DNA from: Lichenostomus cassidix
Taxonomy: Eukaryota > Chordata > Aves > Passeriformes > Meliphagidae
Assembly (NCBI GenBank): GCA_008360975.2
Contig: CM039182.1
Location: 57,734,491-57,798,490, forward strand
Direction: 5' to 3'
DNA: 64,000 nucleotides
Shown in pieces: positions 1 through 11,650 of the stretch (within the stretch, counting starts at the first letter, position 1; every line of letters begins with the position of its first letter). The notes beneath the pieces were generated by a model. It had not been told where the DNA came from and did not search any database. It was given only the letters and a program-made list of their open reading frames with translations. A program made the translations under genes and the position numbers.

Positions 1-1818
1 TTTTTGTGAACTGACTTGGAACAGCGCTTGTGTGAAATTTTGTCACACAAGTACACTAAATGCACATTTTCAATTCAACAAACCCAGTCACTCAGAAGGT
101 ATCACATGTCCAGAAGCCATTCCTCACTGGTGATCTTTCTGCCCACCCCAATCTTATTAAAGCCCAGTAATTAGGAAACTCAGTTGGGGTACATACCCAG
201 ACTCAAGCCCCCAGCCTAGCTGGCTGTTTCACAGTGACAAGACCATCTAACCACCAAGTATCTCCCCTTCCAAGTGCTCTTGTTGGAGCTGTTATGGCTT
301 GTACTAGTAACAGGAAATATACTAAAAAAAAAAAAAAAAAAAAAAAGAAAGGTGGGGGGAAGCAGTCATCTTGGTCACTTCTCTGGGGTTATGGAAGGCA
401 ATAAACACAAGTCAGGTATCTTAAGACGTTATTCTGACCACGGACTCCTCTGCAATGTTGTGCTCCCTCCATTCTACCCCAGGTGGAAGAATTTGATACA
501 AAAGTTCAGCATATTCAGGGCAGATATGAAGGCCCACAGATGCAGGTAGCAGTCCTGCTGGTTTTACAAGTGACAGTATGAAGTCGGAGGAATTCAACAG
601 CACTTCACCCACTCCAGTGTCCTTGAAAAATTCCCAGAAGTGCTGATCCTTATGTGTCTTTCTGCAGTTGAGAACTGTGCCCAAGTGCTTCGTATAGGTT
701 CTATAAATATGAGACAGAGAAGCGCCTCACAGGCAAAGTAGGGAAGACAGCAAGCAGATTCTCCACGGCAACCTGTACAGTACTTATTGATAGTAAAGCA
801 TCACCACATGGCATTTTCTCAAAGTGGTTGGTGCCTCAAATTCTGGGAATGACATTCCTGGGAATTCTTCCCATGACTGGTCCTTTGAACAGTATTATAA
901 AACTCCTTACGTAAGATTTTATGTTAAAACATTTGTATTGCACATTTACTTCTCAGATTTTATGTCATGATCATGGGATTATTTTGCCTCTTAAATGAAG
1001 TGCTTACTATGAAAAAAGAGTGAATGGCTGGATGAAATTATATTTATGCCCCAAAGAAAATCTACCTCAGAAAAATAAAAAATCAAAACCAAGAAAACCA
1101 AAGCAAGCTATGTTTCAGCTACAAACATATAAGCTGAAACCTAAGTTACCAGACCCAACAGCACATGCCCCTACCTTTCATAGCAGATGCATGATCTTTA
1201 CCTGTGACAGCACAGTACTATTCCACCAATGATAGATCGGATTCAAGTCTTTATATCATTTACTTTTGAGGTTTGTATTCCTACTGTGGGCCACTATCCT
1301 TCAATTGTGCTAACTCAAGTGTTTACCAAGCCATATTCTTGATAGGGTTGTCAATATTATTAATAATTTTAAAAACACACAAACTTGCAAAGTATTAACC
1401 CAAAACCCTACAGATTATTTTAACAGATCTTCCTTAAAGTATTACAGTGCAAACATTTGGATTGCGCAACAGAGAGAAAGCAAATTCTGTAAGTTAATAA
1501 AACTAAGCGGTATCATGTTGTGCAACCTCTACATTGTATCTGCTCCTCAAAAGTCATGACCACAGAATCATAGCCCTGATATTACAAGCCACTTGCTTTC
1601 TCCTCCCCGTCATGCACTCTTTTCTGCCAAATTCCTCCCTACAGGAACAGTGGATCCCTCTCCTAGCTTTAGCACTGGTGTTTGAACATGCCAATCCTCA
1701 TAGAGCTGTTTAATATACCACTTTTCAAACATTAATTCATGCACAGTTTTATACTATCTCAGCATCAAATAACTGAAGTAGTAATTTTTTTGTTGTTAAT
1801 TTGAAATGTTTTGGGAAG
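1..1818. other. Non-coding DNA, no gene recognised
   Basis: AT-rich single-copy-looking sequence. The only distinct element is the poly-A tract at 324-346. Open frames here are short, overlap on both strands and show no recognisable domain. No promoter, tRNA or splice-bounded exon stands out. Confidence 0.6.
324..346 (+). repeat. Poly-A tract (A23)
   Basis: An uninterrupted run of 23 A. The sequence before it does not look like a recognisable SINE, LINE or retrocopy 3' end, so it is called a simple repeat and not a retroposon tail. Confidence 0.9.
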
Positions 1819-2024
1819 TTGAGACTGGATACCCGGAAAAATTTTTCCACCAAACAAGTGGAGAACATCGGAACAGGCTGTTGAGTGAAGTGGAGTAGTC
1901 ACCATCCCTGGAAATGCTCAAAAACAAGTCTACATGACACTTCATGATATGGTATATGGTGGGACTCTGTTGAAGGTTGGACTTGATGATCTTGGAGGCC
2001 TTTTCCAACCTTAATGATTCTATG
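1819..2024 (+). mobile_element. CR1 LINE, 3' end fragment
   Basis: This matches the 3' end of an avian CR1 element in sense orientation. It begins in the part related to the 'tgagactggatac...' reverse-transcriptase tail, passes through the 'catccctggaaatgctcaa' segment, and ends with 'ttccaaccttaatgattctatg', the usual CR1 terminus. Only about 200 bp remain, as expected for strong 5' truncation during CR1 insertion. The copy is diverged and has no coding capacity. Confidence 0.9.
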
Positions 2025-2225
2025 TCACCCAGGATCAGTTTGAACAGTCTGTCGAAACTCTTCCAAATGCCAATCATCTTCCTTGTTGGCTATAAACTCT
2101 ATTGGGTAGGCACTATCTACACACAGCATTCACATATTGTGTGAACTGCTGGAAGCCCTCATTTTTCACTGGTTGGGGCTTGGGGTTTTTGCCCATTTGC
2201 TTTAAAGTGAACTGTTAAGTGTGAC

Positions 2226-2994
2226 TTGCAACACAACCTCCCAACACCACAAGGCAAGCCAGTTGTTTCCCAAAATCACAATGCAAAGAGTGACTCTGGT
2301 TGTGGTGAGAAGAATGCTTCACCTGATGAATATACATGGAATGACACTGAAGATATACAGAGAAGACACATAAAAAACATCTTCGAAACTGATGATGATA
2401 CCAAGGAAGAACTGGAGCAGATATTAAAAGTAGATAATAGAGATGCATCAGGTTGTCATGAAAGTACAAGACAAGCATTCTTGTCTGCTGGGACATTGCT
2501 TCTCAGTTTTTTGGTGAGGGCTGCCTACTTCTTCAGCAATTTATGGGTAAGAAGAGAACCTGAACATTGTTTACCAATTCTCTGAGACTGTTGAATAAAC
2601 AAGAGAGAAATAGTGATCAGAGGCAGCTGCCTCCATCTCAAAGATATCGGAAAGGGAAGTTGGGATGGACAGAACATCCCAGTGGGAAAGTTTATAATCA
2701 CTTCGAATTGAAAGAAAACAAATCAAAAAGATGCTGCACACCATCACTCTCTTTAACAAATGATATGATAAGAGGGGAAAATGAACGAGACTGGTGCATC
2801 ATAAGGTAAGAGACTCCTGGAATAAAGAAAGCAGGTCAGCATCACATCAAAAACTACACAAACACTTTTGGTGGGAGATAAGTGACTATATCCTGACAGC
2901 AAATATGTGCCATCAGACACACTGTGATACTTTTTGCTATCAGGCATCAAATATGTCTGACCCCAGTAGTCACAAAGGACAGGATAAGACTTGA
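2226..2994 (+). other. Unidentified run of overlapping open frames; possible decayed retrocopy
   Basis: Three plus-strand open frames follow one another in three different phases with small overlaps: 2226-2585, 2567-2809 and 2794-2994. The first encodes a polar, acidic stretch that includes ETDDDTKEELEQILK, and the second a basic, polar stretch. This is what a frameshifted processed pseudogene of a hydrophilic nuclear protein could look like. No family was recognised, there is no clear poly-A tail at the 3' side, and open frames of 60-120 codons also arise by chance in this window. Function is not assigned. Confidence 0.15.
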
Positions 2995-3773
2995 AATGGC
3001 TACCCTAGACTGGAGAAAGGTCACAGATAAATATCTATGCAGTTCACAAATGGATGAATCCTCTGGTAATCATTGAACTAAAACTGGGTATTTCTGAAAG
3101 ATACTCAATAGTCAGCCTACAGCTACAGGCTCTGAACTGGAATTGTCAGGAGTGATTTAACAGCCTTTGTTGAAGAGGTAGCTGGATGAAGAGTGGCCAA
3201 AACAGCCCATTCTTGCCTTAAAATCTGCTGCATGGTCCCTCCAATCCTCCTTACCTCTGGCCACACAGGCAGGATCAGAGGGAAAAGACATCTCACATTG
3301 TAGGAATAAGCACAAACCCACCCCAGATATTGTGAGGCCCTGCGCAAAAGCACAGAATTGGAAAGCACATGTAATGTGTTTGAGGAATGAGGAAGGATTC
3401 AGCACTATCTCACATTCAGAGGAGGCAAAAGATGGAGTGAGTGGGGGAGGGGAAGAAGTCCAAAATCCCTCCTGTGATATGGTAAATCCTCAGATTACAA
3501 GACGGGGGGCAGTGAAGAGTTTAGGCAGCAAGCTAGCAGAACAGCCCTTCCACCCCCTCACCAGACCAATTCTCCATGAGGATATTCAGCTCCAGTTTAC
3601 ATGTGTTACCAGGTCAGCTTTCTATGCAACCTAAACAATAAAATACATGCAGGAGAGGTGGGCAAACTGAATGCATTCTAATTTATCACATAAAGCAGGG
3701 ACAGCCTAATTCATGTACTTTTCCTACCCTCATTTACACAGGTAAGAAAGAGAAAAAGAGAGGAAAAACTGCT

Positions 3774-3801
3774 GGGGGGGGGGGGGGCCTGGGGGAGGGG
3801 G
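3774..3801 (+). repeat. G-run, G-quadruplex prone
   Basis: Fourteen consecutive G (3774-3787) are followed by CCT, then G5, A and G5. Four or more G-tracts in under 30 bases fit a G-quadruplex. Length polymorphism or a sequencing error in the G14 run is likely. Confidence 0.85.
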
Positions 3802-6800
3802 AAAAGGCTTTTTATTTTGCTAAAGGACCCCAGACAAGGGCCCCTGAAGCAGAGGCCCTGCTTTTACAAATGCTTCCCTTTCCTTACACGGTTCCTTTAA
3901 TACAAGTAAAAATTTCAAATTCCTCATTTGTTTAGCCTGAAATCCCCTGCACATTTCCCACAAACTACTTCCTTTTCTCTCTTTTTAGCTGGACTCCCTC
4001 TCTTTTTAATGAAGAGAAGTTCAGAGAGTTTTTCCCATGAATAGATGGCGGGCACCTGGGAGTTATGAATTTTAAAGTGATCATTTTCTTTCAGCCCTGC
4101 TGGACAATGGGGATCTCCTTTTGACTCACTTTCACAGCTTTGAGAGGCTCTCAGATCAGCCACATTCCAATCAGACTGGAGTCAGATCAGAGCCAGGCTG
4201 GACTGCATCAAGGTCTCTCACACAGAAAGACAAGGAGCAGATGGCCAACACTGAGCTCTCCTCCCCTTTTCAGAGTGCAATGGAAGGCAATGTGGGAAAG
4301 CGTTACCCCAGCATTGCCTATTGATTTCTGAATAGGACCACCACATGCCACCAGCCTGTAGGTATGAACCTCTGTTAACAGATGGTGAGATCATTATGAG
4401 CAATTAATTCCTTTAATGTATCAGTGGGAACATGTTGGAAAGGGTGATGCAAGTACAGAGTGAATAGTGAACCTCTCATTCCTCGGGGAGAGCTGCAGCT
4501 ACATCACTGAGGGATGGGAACAGTCTTTCAAGACCCTGTGCATACTGAGAACCAGAGTTAGCCATTTGGTCCACAGACACAAGGCATGTTTTTTATTAAC
4601 TAATCATCCCTCCCTCGTTGATATGTGATTAACAACAGATTTCTTTCTAGGTCATTTTTGGAGAGACAAACAAATCAAAACAATGGGAAAAAAATCCCAA
4701 ACTATCAACACGGCAGGAACACAGGGAATTCGGTCGTAAAGACGAAGAGGGAATATTGCTACCAAACATTTTGTTACATAAAATTTTATTTAGACTGGCT
4801 ATAAATTAAAAAGGAGACAGATTATTTTGAACACAAATATGTGTATATAAATAAATGCGAAGAATTCATAATAGGTCTTAGCACTGAAAATAGAAACATA
4901 CAAAATAAGCCCTTAGCAGGCTTGTCAAAAAAACTATGACAGGATCTTACAAGTAAGTTATAGATTGTACAGTTTGAATATAGATATCATATTGAAATGC
5001 AGAGAAATCCACAGAAAATGCTGCATATTTACTGCTATTCATTGTGATCTCAGTAAATTAAAATTCACTGTGCTAATAACAACTCTAAGAGTAGGACATT
5101 CCCGCATCATCTGCTTTACATGCATTTATATGACAGGCTTTGTTGTGGTGGTTCTTTTTTTTTTCCTTCATTTTAGAGACAGAAGGAAAAACTGAAAGCA
5201 CAATATAGATGGCTAGTTAGCTCTTGGTCTTAAAGATGACAGCAGAATGTGAACAGGAAATACAGGCAACTATTCACTTATTCATATTTAAATGACACTT
5301 TTTGCTTGTAATTAAGACACTCAAGTCGTGTCTCTGTTCATGAAATTTACATAACTGTACAATAGCTTGCCTAAGTGAACAGCAAATGGTAGTTAACCTT
5401 GAAGTGTATTATCTTAATTGAATAAATCTGGCTGTAGTTCAATAAATTTAAACAGAAATATATCTTGAAAATACTAAAATAATTTTTAAAAATGCATTTG
5501 TTTTTATGTCTTAAGATGGCTTGCTGCTTTTCTTCTAGATTTTTATTTCTGCTGTAACATTGGTCCTTTAAAAAAAAGAAACCGTTGCAGAACAACAAAG
5601 ACATTGATACATGTTTCCTGTTTTCTCCTTATTGTTTGCGGTTTGAGTCAGTGTCACATTGTGGAAAGCCTTGATAAGAATATCAGAATATTGAATCAAA
5701 ATGTATAACTTGCCTGTTTGAGATAGTCCCTTACCTACTTTCCCTGTCCTTATTGGACTTGTGTTCTTCCCCTCCCCCACCACGTACCAGCTGAGTATCC
5801 CATCACACACTGAGAAACCTAGGTGGGGGAATATAGATTTTTGCATACGTTAAATAGGAAAGCCACATTCCACCACTCTCCCATTTAAATCAGATTTACA
5901 TGGGGTGTAAATCCCCTCAGAATAGAGCCATTCACAAAGAGCTCAGAATGATCACCTCACAACACTGATTACATTAAATCAGTAGCAATCATGTTTCCTG
6001 GATTATGTAGTTACAGCAAGAGAAACTGTGCAGCATATTTATATTTGTGTGAAATAAGTTAATGAGAAGATATCTGTGCCTTGTATCAGTTTACAAGAAA
6101 AAGCAGAAGAACACAGGTGTTTCAGCAATATTGCCATGTATTTTTACATGAATTTGCAAACACTAAAAATGAACATATTGTTACTAAATTCAGCAACACA
6201 CACACTTTGAAGGACAGTATTTTGGATTTTTTTTGGCTGTCTCTATCTTAACAAATGACAAAAGGCTGGCATCTTAGCCATCAGCAAGAGCTGCAATTTG
6301 GGCTTTTCTTACTCCCACAATGTTCAGCATTGTACCTTACGCAATATAAAAACTGTACATGCTCAGTTCTTACCCACATTGCTGGTGAGAAGCATTCACA
6401 CTGTGAATTACCATTTTTCCCAGCATCTAGTGCTACTCAAAAGACAGCACAATAATACACTAGAAATGCCTTTGTCTGTTAAAACATTATTCTTCATTAC
6501 TACATGAAAAGCAAATTGTCCTTGTATAGGGGAAGAGTGGCACAGAGTAGCTTTGTGAGCAGGGAGACGGAATTTGTATCAGTGGCTAACCACTTCATAG
6601 ACACACATGCCAGATTCTTCCTCAGTAAGCAGACACATTGATGCTTTGAATAAAATTTTGGCTGTACCTTTTTATGTCATTAGTTGTACTAGAATGACTC
6701 CAAGAGGATTGTTTGCTTTTTCCCTTAAGAAGAACATCCAAGGTTTTGGGTTTTTGCTCGAGGTTTGGAGGGAAAGAGAGCACAATAACAAGAAGTGTTT

Positions 6801-7264
6801 AATCTCTTGACTTTGAGCACCACATCTAAAATGAAAGCAAATCAGAAAACCTCATCCTTTCATTGGGATCAATTCAGGAAGAAAATAATCAAATGAAGAA
6901 TCATGAAAATTCAAGAACATTCATTTTTGCAACACAGTTAAACAGCTGTACTCAAAACTAACATGTTCTAACAAGGTTTTTGCAAACTGATCTTGAAATC
7001 AGGAAAATATGGGACAAATATCCTTTAAAGCCTATTCTGAATTTCCCTGTGTTTTCTTTTGCCTTCAAGTGGAAAAGTAAAAATCCGTATGCACAAAAAG
7101 AGATACTGTTTAAAAAGTCTTAAAGTAAGTATTTAAAGGACTAGAGAGGGATGAAGCCTATTACAATACCTCCAGATGCTGATGGATTGAAAAAGGAAAA
7201 AGAAATCTGACCAGCAATTAAAACATTACTTACTCTAGGACAGGAATCTAGTGACTTCCTTTCT

Positions 7265-7282
7265 GTCTCTCTCTCTCTCTCC
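7265..7282 (+). repeat. (CT)n microsatellite
   Basis: A short dinucleotide run of CT with one imperfect leading unit. Confidence 0.85.
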
Positions 7283-9042
7283 AAAAATGCAGGTAATAAA
7301 ATCTGCTCATTTTGCTCCTGACAAAGATTATAATTGTAGTTTGCAACCAAGACAGCTGAAATCATTAGTCCTCCCTTAGCAAACTGAAGTGGCTCTGCCT
7401 GTCTTGGCACAGTCACATGTATTTAGTCGAGATAAATCATACTTTAGAGGCTTATGAAATCCAGCTATTTGAGAATACTCCTAGCAGTTCTACACGCTCA
7501 CTGGACTGGTTTGCCAGCGCTAGCAGAACTGTACTTTGTAACCTTCCAGAAGAGGCCAGTAGGAGAACTCCACTCGGCATGTGCCCACAGAACCTGAATT
7601 CCTCTGCCTTCAAGGACGGATGTGGGTCTGACTTCTCAGGTTTCAGGGTTTTTTTTCCAGATGTTGGTGGCATATTGTTCAGTAGTTAGCTACATGGACA
7701 ACTTTCCAATATTAACAAATTGTCTAGGAGCTCCCCATAAAGTCACACCACCTGATGAACTTCAGGCTGCTCTTTAGGTAGGAAGTTCTTGTCCATACAT
7801 TTCTCACACTAACAATTTATGAGTATTTTATTAATTTTTAGGGAAGCAAAAATGTATATCCTGGATCACTTATAAATAAATATTTAATATATATTCATAA
7901 TTTCTGAAGGGTTTTAATTACCTTCCTTAATAGACAGTTTCTCTTCTCTACAAATATGTAGGTTCTTTTTAATTATCATGTCTGCAACAGCACTTTTCCA
8001 TTACACAGGCACAGACATGACATAAAATTAGAAATATTAATTACTTTCAATTTAGGAAAGTGAATCAGTTTGAATCTGAAAGCAGAGAACATTCTGGCAG
8101 TGGCAGTTGTGCAGATGGGGAGGCACTTCAGGATGTCTGAGCACTTGATTCTGGAGACAAACCACTTCTATTGCCAAGAGCTAACCTACATAGGCCCACA
8201 GGTAATAATGTTGTGTCCACAGAACCAAAAACTGACACAGGACAACTTAACCAATATGCCTCCTCACAATTTCACTCCTTCTGGAAGTGTTGGACACTGT
8301 CTGGCACAATGGAGAAAATGCAAATTGCGTTTTGCTGCAAGCACACCAGTCCCAGTCTACTGTTTGATGAGAGTAACTGACTTCAGTCAGATTACACACA
8401 GGTCCTTCCAGGAGAACACTGTATTACCACTTTCACCAGTATTTTCAAATATAAAATAAGTGGGACGGTGAAGTCATGCTTCAAATTCTTATTACTTTTT
8501 TTTAATTTAATAAGCTAGCAAGATTGGACAGCTAGTTCAACTTAAAAACAGTCACATATAAATCAAGTCATAGCAGCATTCAGCACCAAAATCTTTAGCA
8601 ACAGAATGATCTGTTTGTTGCATACCACACACATTAAGTACTTGCAAGTGCACTAAGTTTTTGTTCATTTTTAACAGCATGTAAAAACCTTGTCTATAGC
8701 CACTATCATCAGCCACTTCTCAGCAGTTCAATTTGATTGGAACCAGTTGGTAGAAGATGAGGAGGCAAAGAAATAGCAGGTATGAGCAAAAATCAAATTC
8801 CTCAAGCTCTGAACACAATACAGCTGTTTGCAGCTTAATGTCTTCCTCAGAACCAATTGAAACACACCGATCATAAACTAGAGGAAAGATGAAACTACCA
8901 TCTGGAACATCTAATGGTCAGGACTATTTGCACAGGTATACATGTAAGAGAAAAACTTCAAATACCACCATAAAACACAAGCAGAAGCCAAATAATATAT
9001 ATATGAGTGAGATTAAGGGGTGCAGTTTCTGAGAAGAAAATA

Positions 9043-9060
9043 AGGTTGGTTGGTTGGTTT
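9043..9060 (+). repeat. (GGTT)n short tandem repeat
   Basis: About four GGTT units, followed by a G/T-rich stretch to about 9090. Confidence 0.8.
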
Positions 9061-10840
9061 GTGGGCTTTGGAGTTGGGGTTTTTTGGCCTTTTTGTTTGC
9101 TTTTAATTCTGAAAGTTTGCTAGGGTCAGCACACTGACAAACCTGACCCCTTAAAATTAGCTTTATTACCAACAGGAATATCTATGGACACAGACCTGGT
9201 TGAGTTACCTACTTAAAAGTACAGAATGCTTCCACACAAGAACGCAGGTAATTCGGAAGCTTCCCTATGTCTCACTAGGTTCCAAGTCTATGAAACACTA
9301 TGTTTGCTGGATTCAGATTCTCTTTGTCCCATAGGAAAATTCCCAAGGAAACAGGGCTTCAGGACTTCATCACTGACCTATTTCATCTGAGAGGTAAACT
9401 TCCAACCTTTCTATCAGTAAGTTGGATTCACTACCTGGTTAACAACCCATTTTATAAAACCAGTTTAGTCACTTTCTTCAGTGCACGTATTTGACCTATA
9501 AGCATATTTTTAGGTCAAGGGTCTTGATTGCTATCCTCCATCCTGGCATTTTTTTAACCACACACTAGTCAAACGGACTATTTCCAACTCCCGGAAAGAA
9601 TCCTTGCAAAGAGTTGGTGTTTTCTCATGCCACTGGAATACCTCCTTCAACACAGAAATAACAGTTTCCAGGTGGAGAGGAAGAAAAGGAAACCAAAAGC
9701 CAAATCATAGCATGCTGCAACCTGCCACCATAGTCTCATCAAACAGAGTTGCATTAACAATTCCGAAGTTTTTTTTCCTTTCCAAGCCTGTCCTGCCTGG
9801 ATGGCAAATAGCATGCAAACTTTGCCTTACTTTTCTCACAGAAGCAGCACCCTACAAGCAGCACACCTGAACATTCATTTTCAGAACACCTAAAAATGTT
9901 AATTTCATTTTTACCATGGAGCACTATGCATACATATATATAGTGGGGCTATTACTCTCCAGTCTCTTTGATACTGCCTCTCTGTGTATTTGTGTTTGAG
10001 AATACCAGTTCTTTGAAAAAAATGTATTGGAAGGCTACCTGGTTTACTGGAATTCAAAAATACACAAGCACATTTCTCAAAGAGACCCATTAAGGCTCCT
10101 GTTAGACCCAATGAGAGCATTAGTGATGAAAATGCATCTGAAGTTTAAACTGACTTCAGGGACCTAAGAAAAACCCCAACACAGAAAGCATGTTTCTGCA
10201 TGTCTTTGTAGTCTACAGTTGCCATTCTGATATTGTGTCATATTAGAAACACAGATAGCTACAAAACCAGCTATGCTGTGCTGGCAAAGTGCCCTGTGAG
10301 CTCAGTGCCCAGGTTTCATCAGAGCATTATCTGTCATCCTCTGAAAGGCAATAAAAGCTTAGAGATGCTTAGTAGCATCTTCCCTGACTTGCATGAAAAG
10401 GTGCCAAGCAAATACAGATGATAAAAAGGTATACTCTTACAGAAATTAAATCATAGCAGAAACTTAAAATAAGGCTCTAATTACCTGAGCCAATTGCAAC
10501 TTTTGTTGTTTGATAAGTCATGGAGAAATTGTAGCATCATTTAAACAGACATTTTAACAGCAGCTTCACAGTTCAAAATTCCCTTAAGATATAGCTGGTT
10601 GAATTTTAAAGAAAGCTACAGAATATGATTCCCCAATGACTACAGGGCATTTAGAGTCACAGGTGTATACAAGTTCTTGGAACAGATATTTATGGGCAGT
10701 AGTTTCATGCTTCAAACCCAATACAGGTGCAGTTCAAAAGGTATAAACCATATTATTGTGTGAAGATTAACCTAATAGCTTTGATATTAATAGGAGTTTA
10801 ACCCTCCTGGAAACAATGGGTTTGATGAAAGTAGCCTTCA

Positions 10841-10921
10841 TCAGAGCTCTTCAATAACATGTTGCTCATCTGTCAACTGTTCTTCAGAACACTCAGTTTC
10901 ATCCAATTCTACTTCAACAAG
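10841..10921 (-). other. Possible C-terminal coding exon or retrocopy scrap
   Basis: On the minus strand an acidic segment ends VELDETECSEEQLTDEQ followed by HVIEEL and a stop at 10841-10843. Upstream of it lies a pyrimidine- and T-rich tract ending in candidate AG dinucleotides, which loosely resembles a 3' splice site. The composition is unusually acidic compared with other chance frames here. No family was recognised and no partner exon was found, so this is a weak candidate. Confidence 0.15.
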
Positions 10922-10950
10922 GGCATGGAAAGTTGAAATTAAAAAGAAAG

Positions 10951-10971
10951 TAAATAAATAAATAAATAAAA
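10951..10971 (+). repeat. (AAAT)n microsatellite
   Basis: About five AAAT units in an A-rich context. Confidence 0.85.
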
Positions 10972-11190
10972 TGAGATTTTTGTCTGCCCTCTTCTGATTG
11001 TCAGCATTCACACAACATTGTTTCCAATTATACCAAAGGAAAACATTGCAGAGAAACATCTCTCTGCAGACGCATATTACAAATCACCATAGTTTCAGCC
11101 CAGCCTGCACTGACCCAGCCTGCCAAGAACCCCCAAGACAGTTTTGCTTTGTCACATGGATAAGGTTCGAAGTCAGGAAGAAAGAGAGTT

Positions 11191-11650
11191 TGTTGTAACA
11201 TGTGTCCTTCCTGTCCCTGACCCCACCCCCCTGACCCCTTCTGACTGGATGTGAGTCAGGACCACCTCCCATCCCTAGAGATAAAAACCCCAGCAAGATC
11301 CGGAACAGGTCTCTTTGGTTCTGGGCTCGTATGGAACCTGTACCCTCCCTTGTCTTCCCTTCCCCCTCCCCAGTCTCCCCACTCCTCCCCTGTTTTCCAC
11401 AATAAAAACACCATGGAGACCAGGAACGAAACAGCCGCCTTTCTAAACCTGCAACGCTTCTACAAGGACTGTGTCTGACCAGTCCCACAGCTCATGGCCA
11501 TGGAATGACCATCCTGCGTGTTCCAGTTCTGGGGCAGCCCTCCCCCCGCAGCAGGGGAGAGCGGCCTTTAGGCTCTGCACTGCTGCAAGAGTTGACTTCT
11601 GACTGAGTTGGGAGGCATGTGAATGTGAGCTGCTGACACAACAGGCAGCA
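11191..11650 (+). mobile_element. Solo ERV LTR, class II-like, plus strand
   Basis: The block is C-rich, unlike its AT-rich surroundings, and has LTR anatomy. It begins TGTTGTAACA, has a TATA-like ATAAAAA at 11281-11287, an AATAAA signal at 11401-11406, and a short U5. Its 3' end is either ACACAACA at 11643, which forms a TGTTGT/ACAACA inverted terminal repeat, or GCAGCA at 11650. GAGAGT occurs just outside both ends (11184-11189 and 11651-11656), consistent with a 6-bp target-site duplication. No gag, pol or env sequence adjoins it, so it is probably a solo LTR. The purine stretch at 11175-11188 could alternatively be a remnant polypurine tract. Exact family unknown. Confidence 0.75.

Larger units (their letters stand above)
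2995..11190. other. Non-coding DNA, no gene recognised
   Basis: About 8 kb of AT-rich sequence without a convincing exon. It holds simple repeats at 3774-3801, 7265-7282, 9043-9060 and 10951-10971, and one small coding-like minus-strand segment at 10841-10921. Open frames such as the one at 8070-8459 show no domain, signal peptide or biased composition suggesting a real protein. Confidence 0.55.

Noticed and set aside
1562..1600. 'cagaatcatag' as a reverse CR1 terminus
   Set aside because: The following sequence does not continue as CR1; the match is too short.
8070..8459. A 129-codon plus-strand frame
   Set aside because: No domain, no homologous family recognised, no promoter or splice signals, and a second open frame overlaps it on the same strand.
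11155..11176. tRNA box B-like GGTTCGAAGTC
   Set aside because: No box A at the right distance and no cloverleaf can be formed around it.
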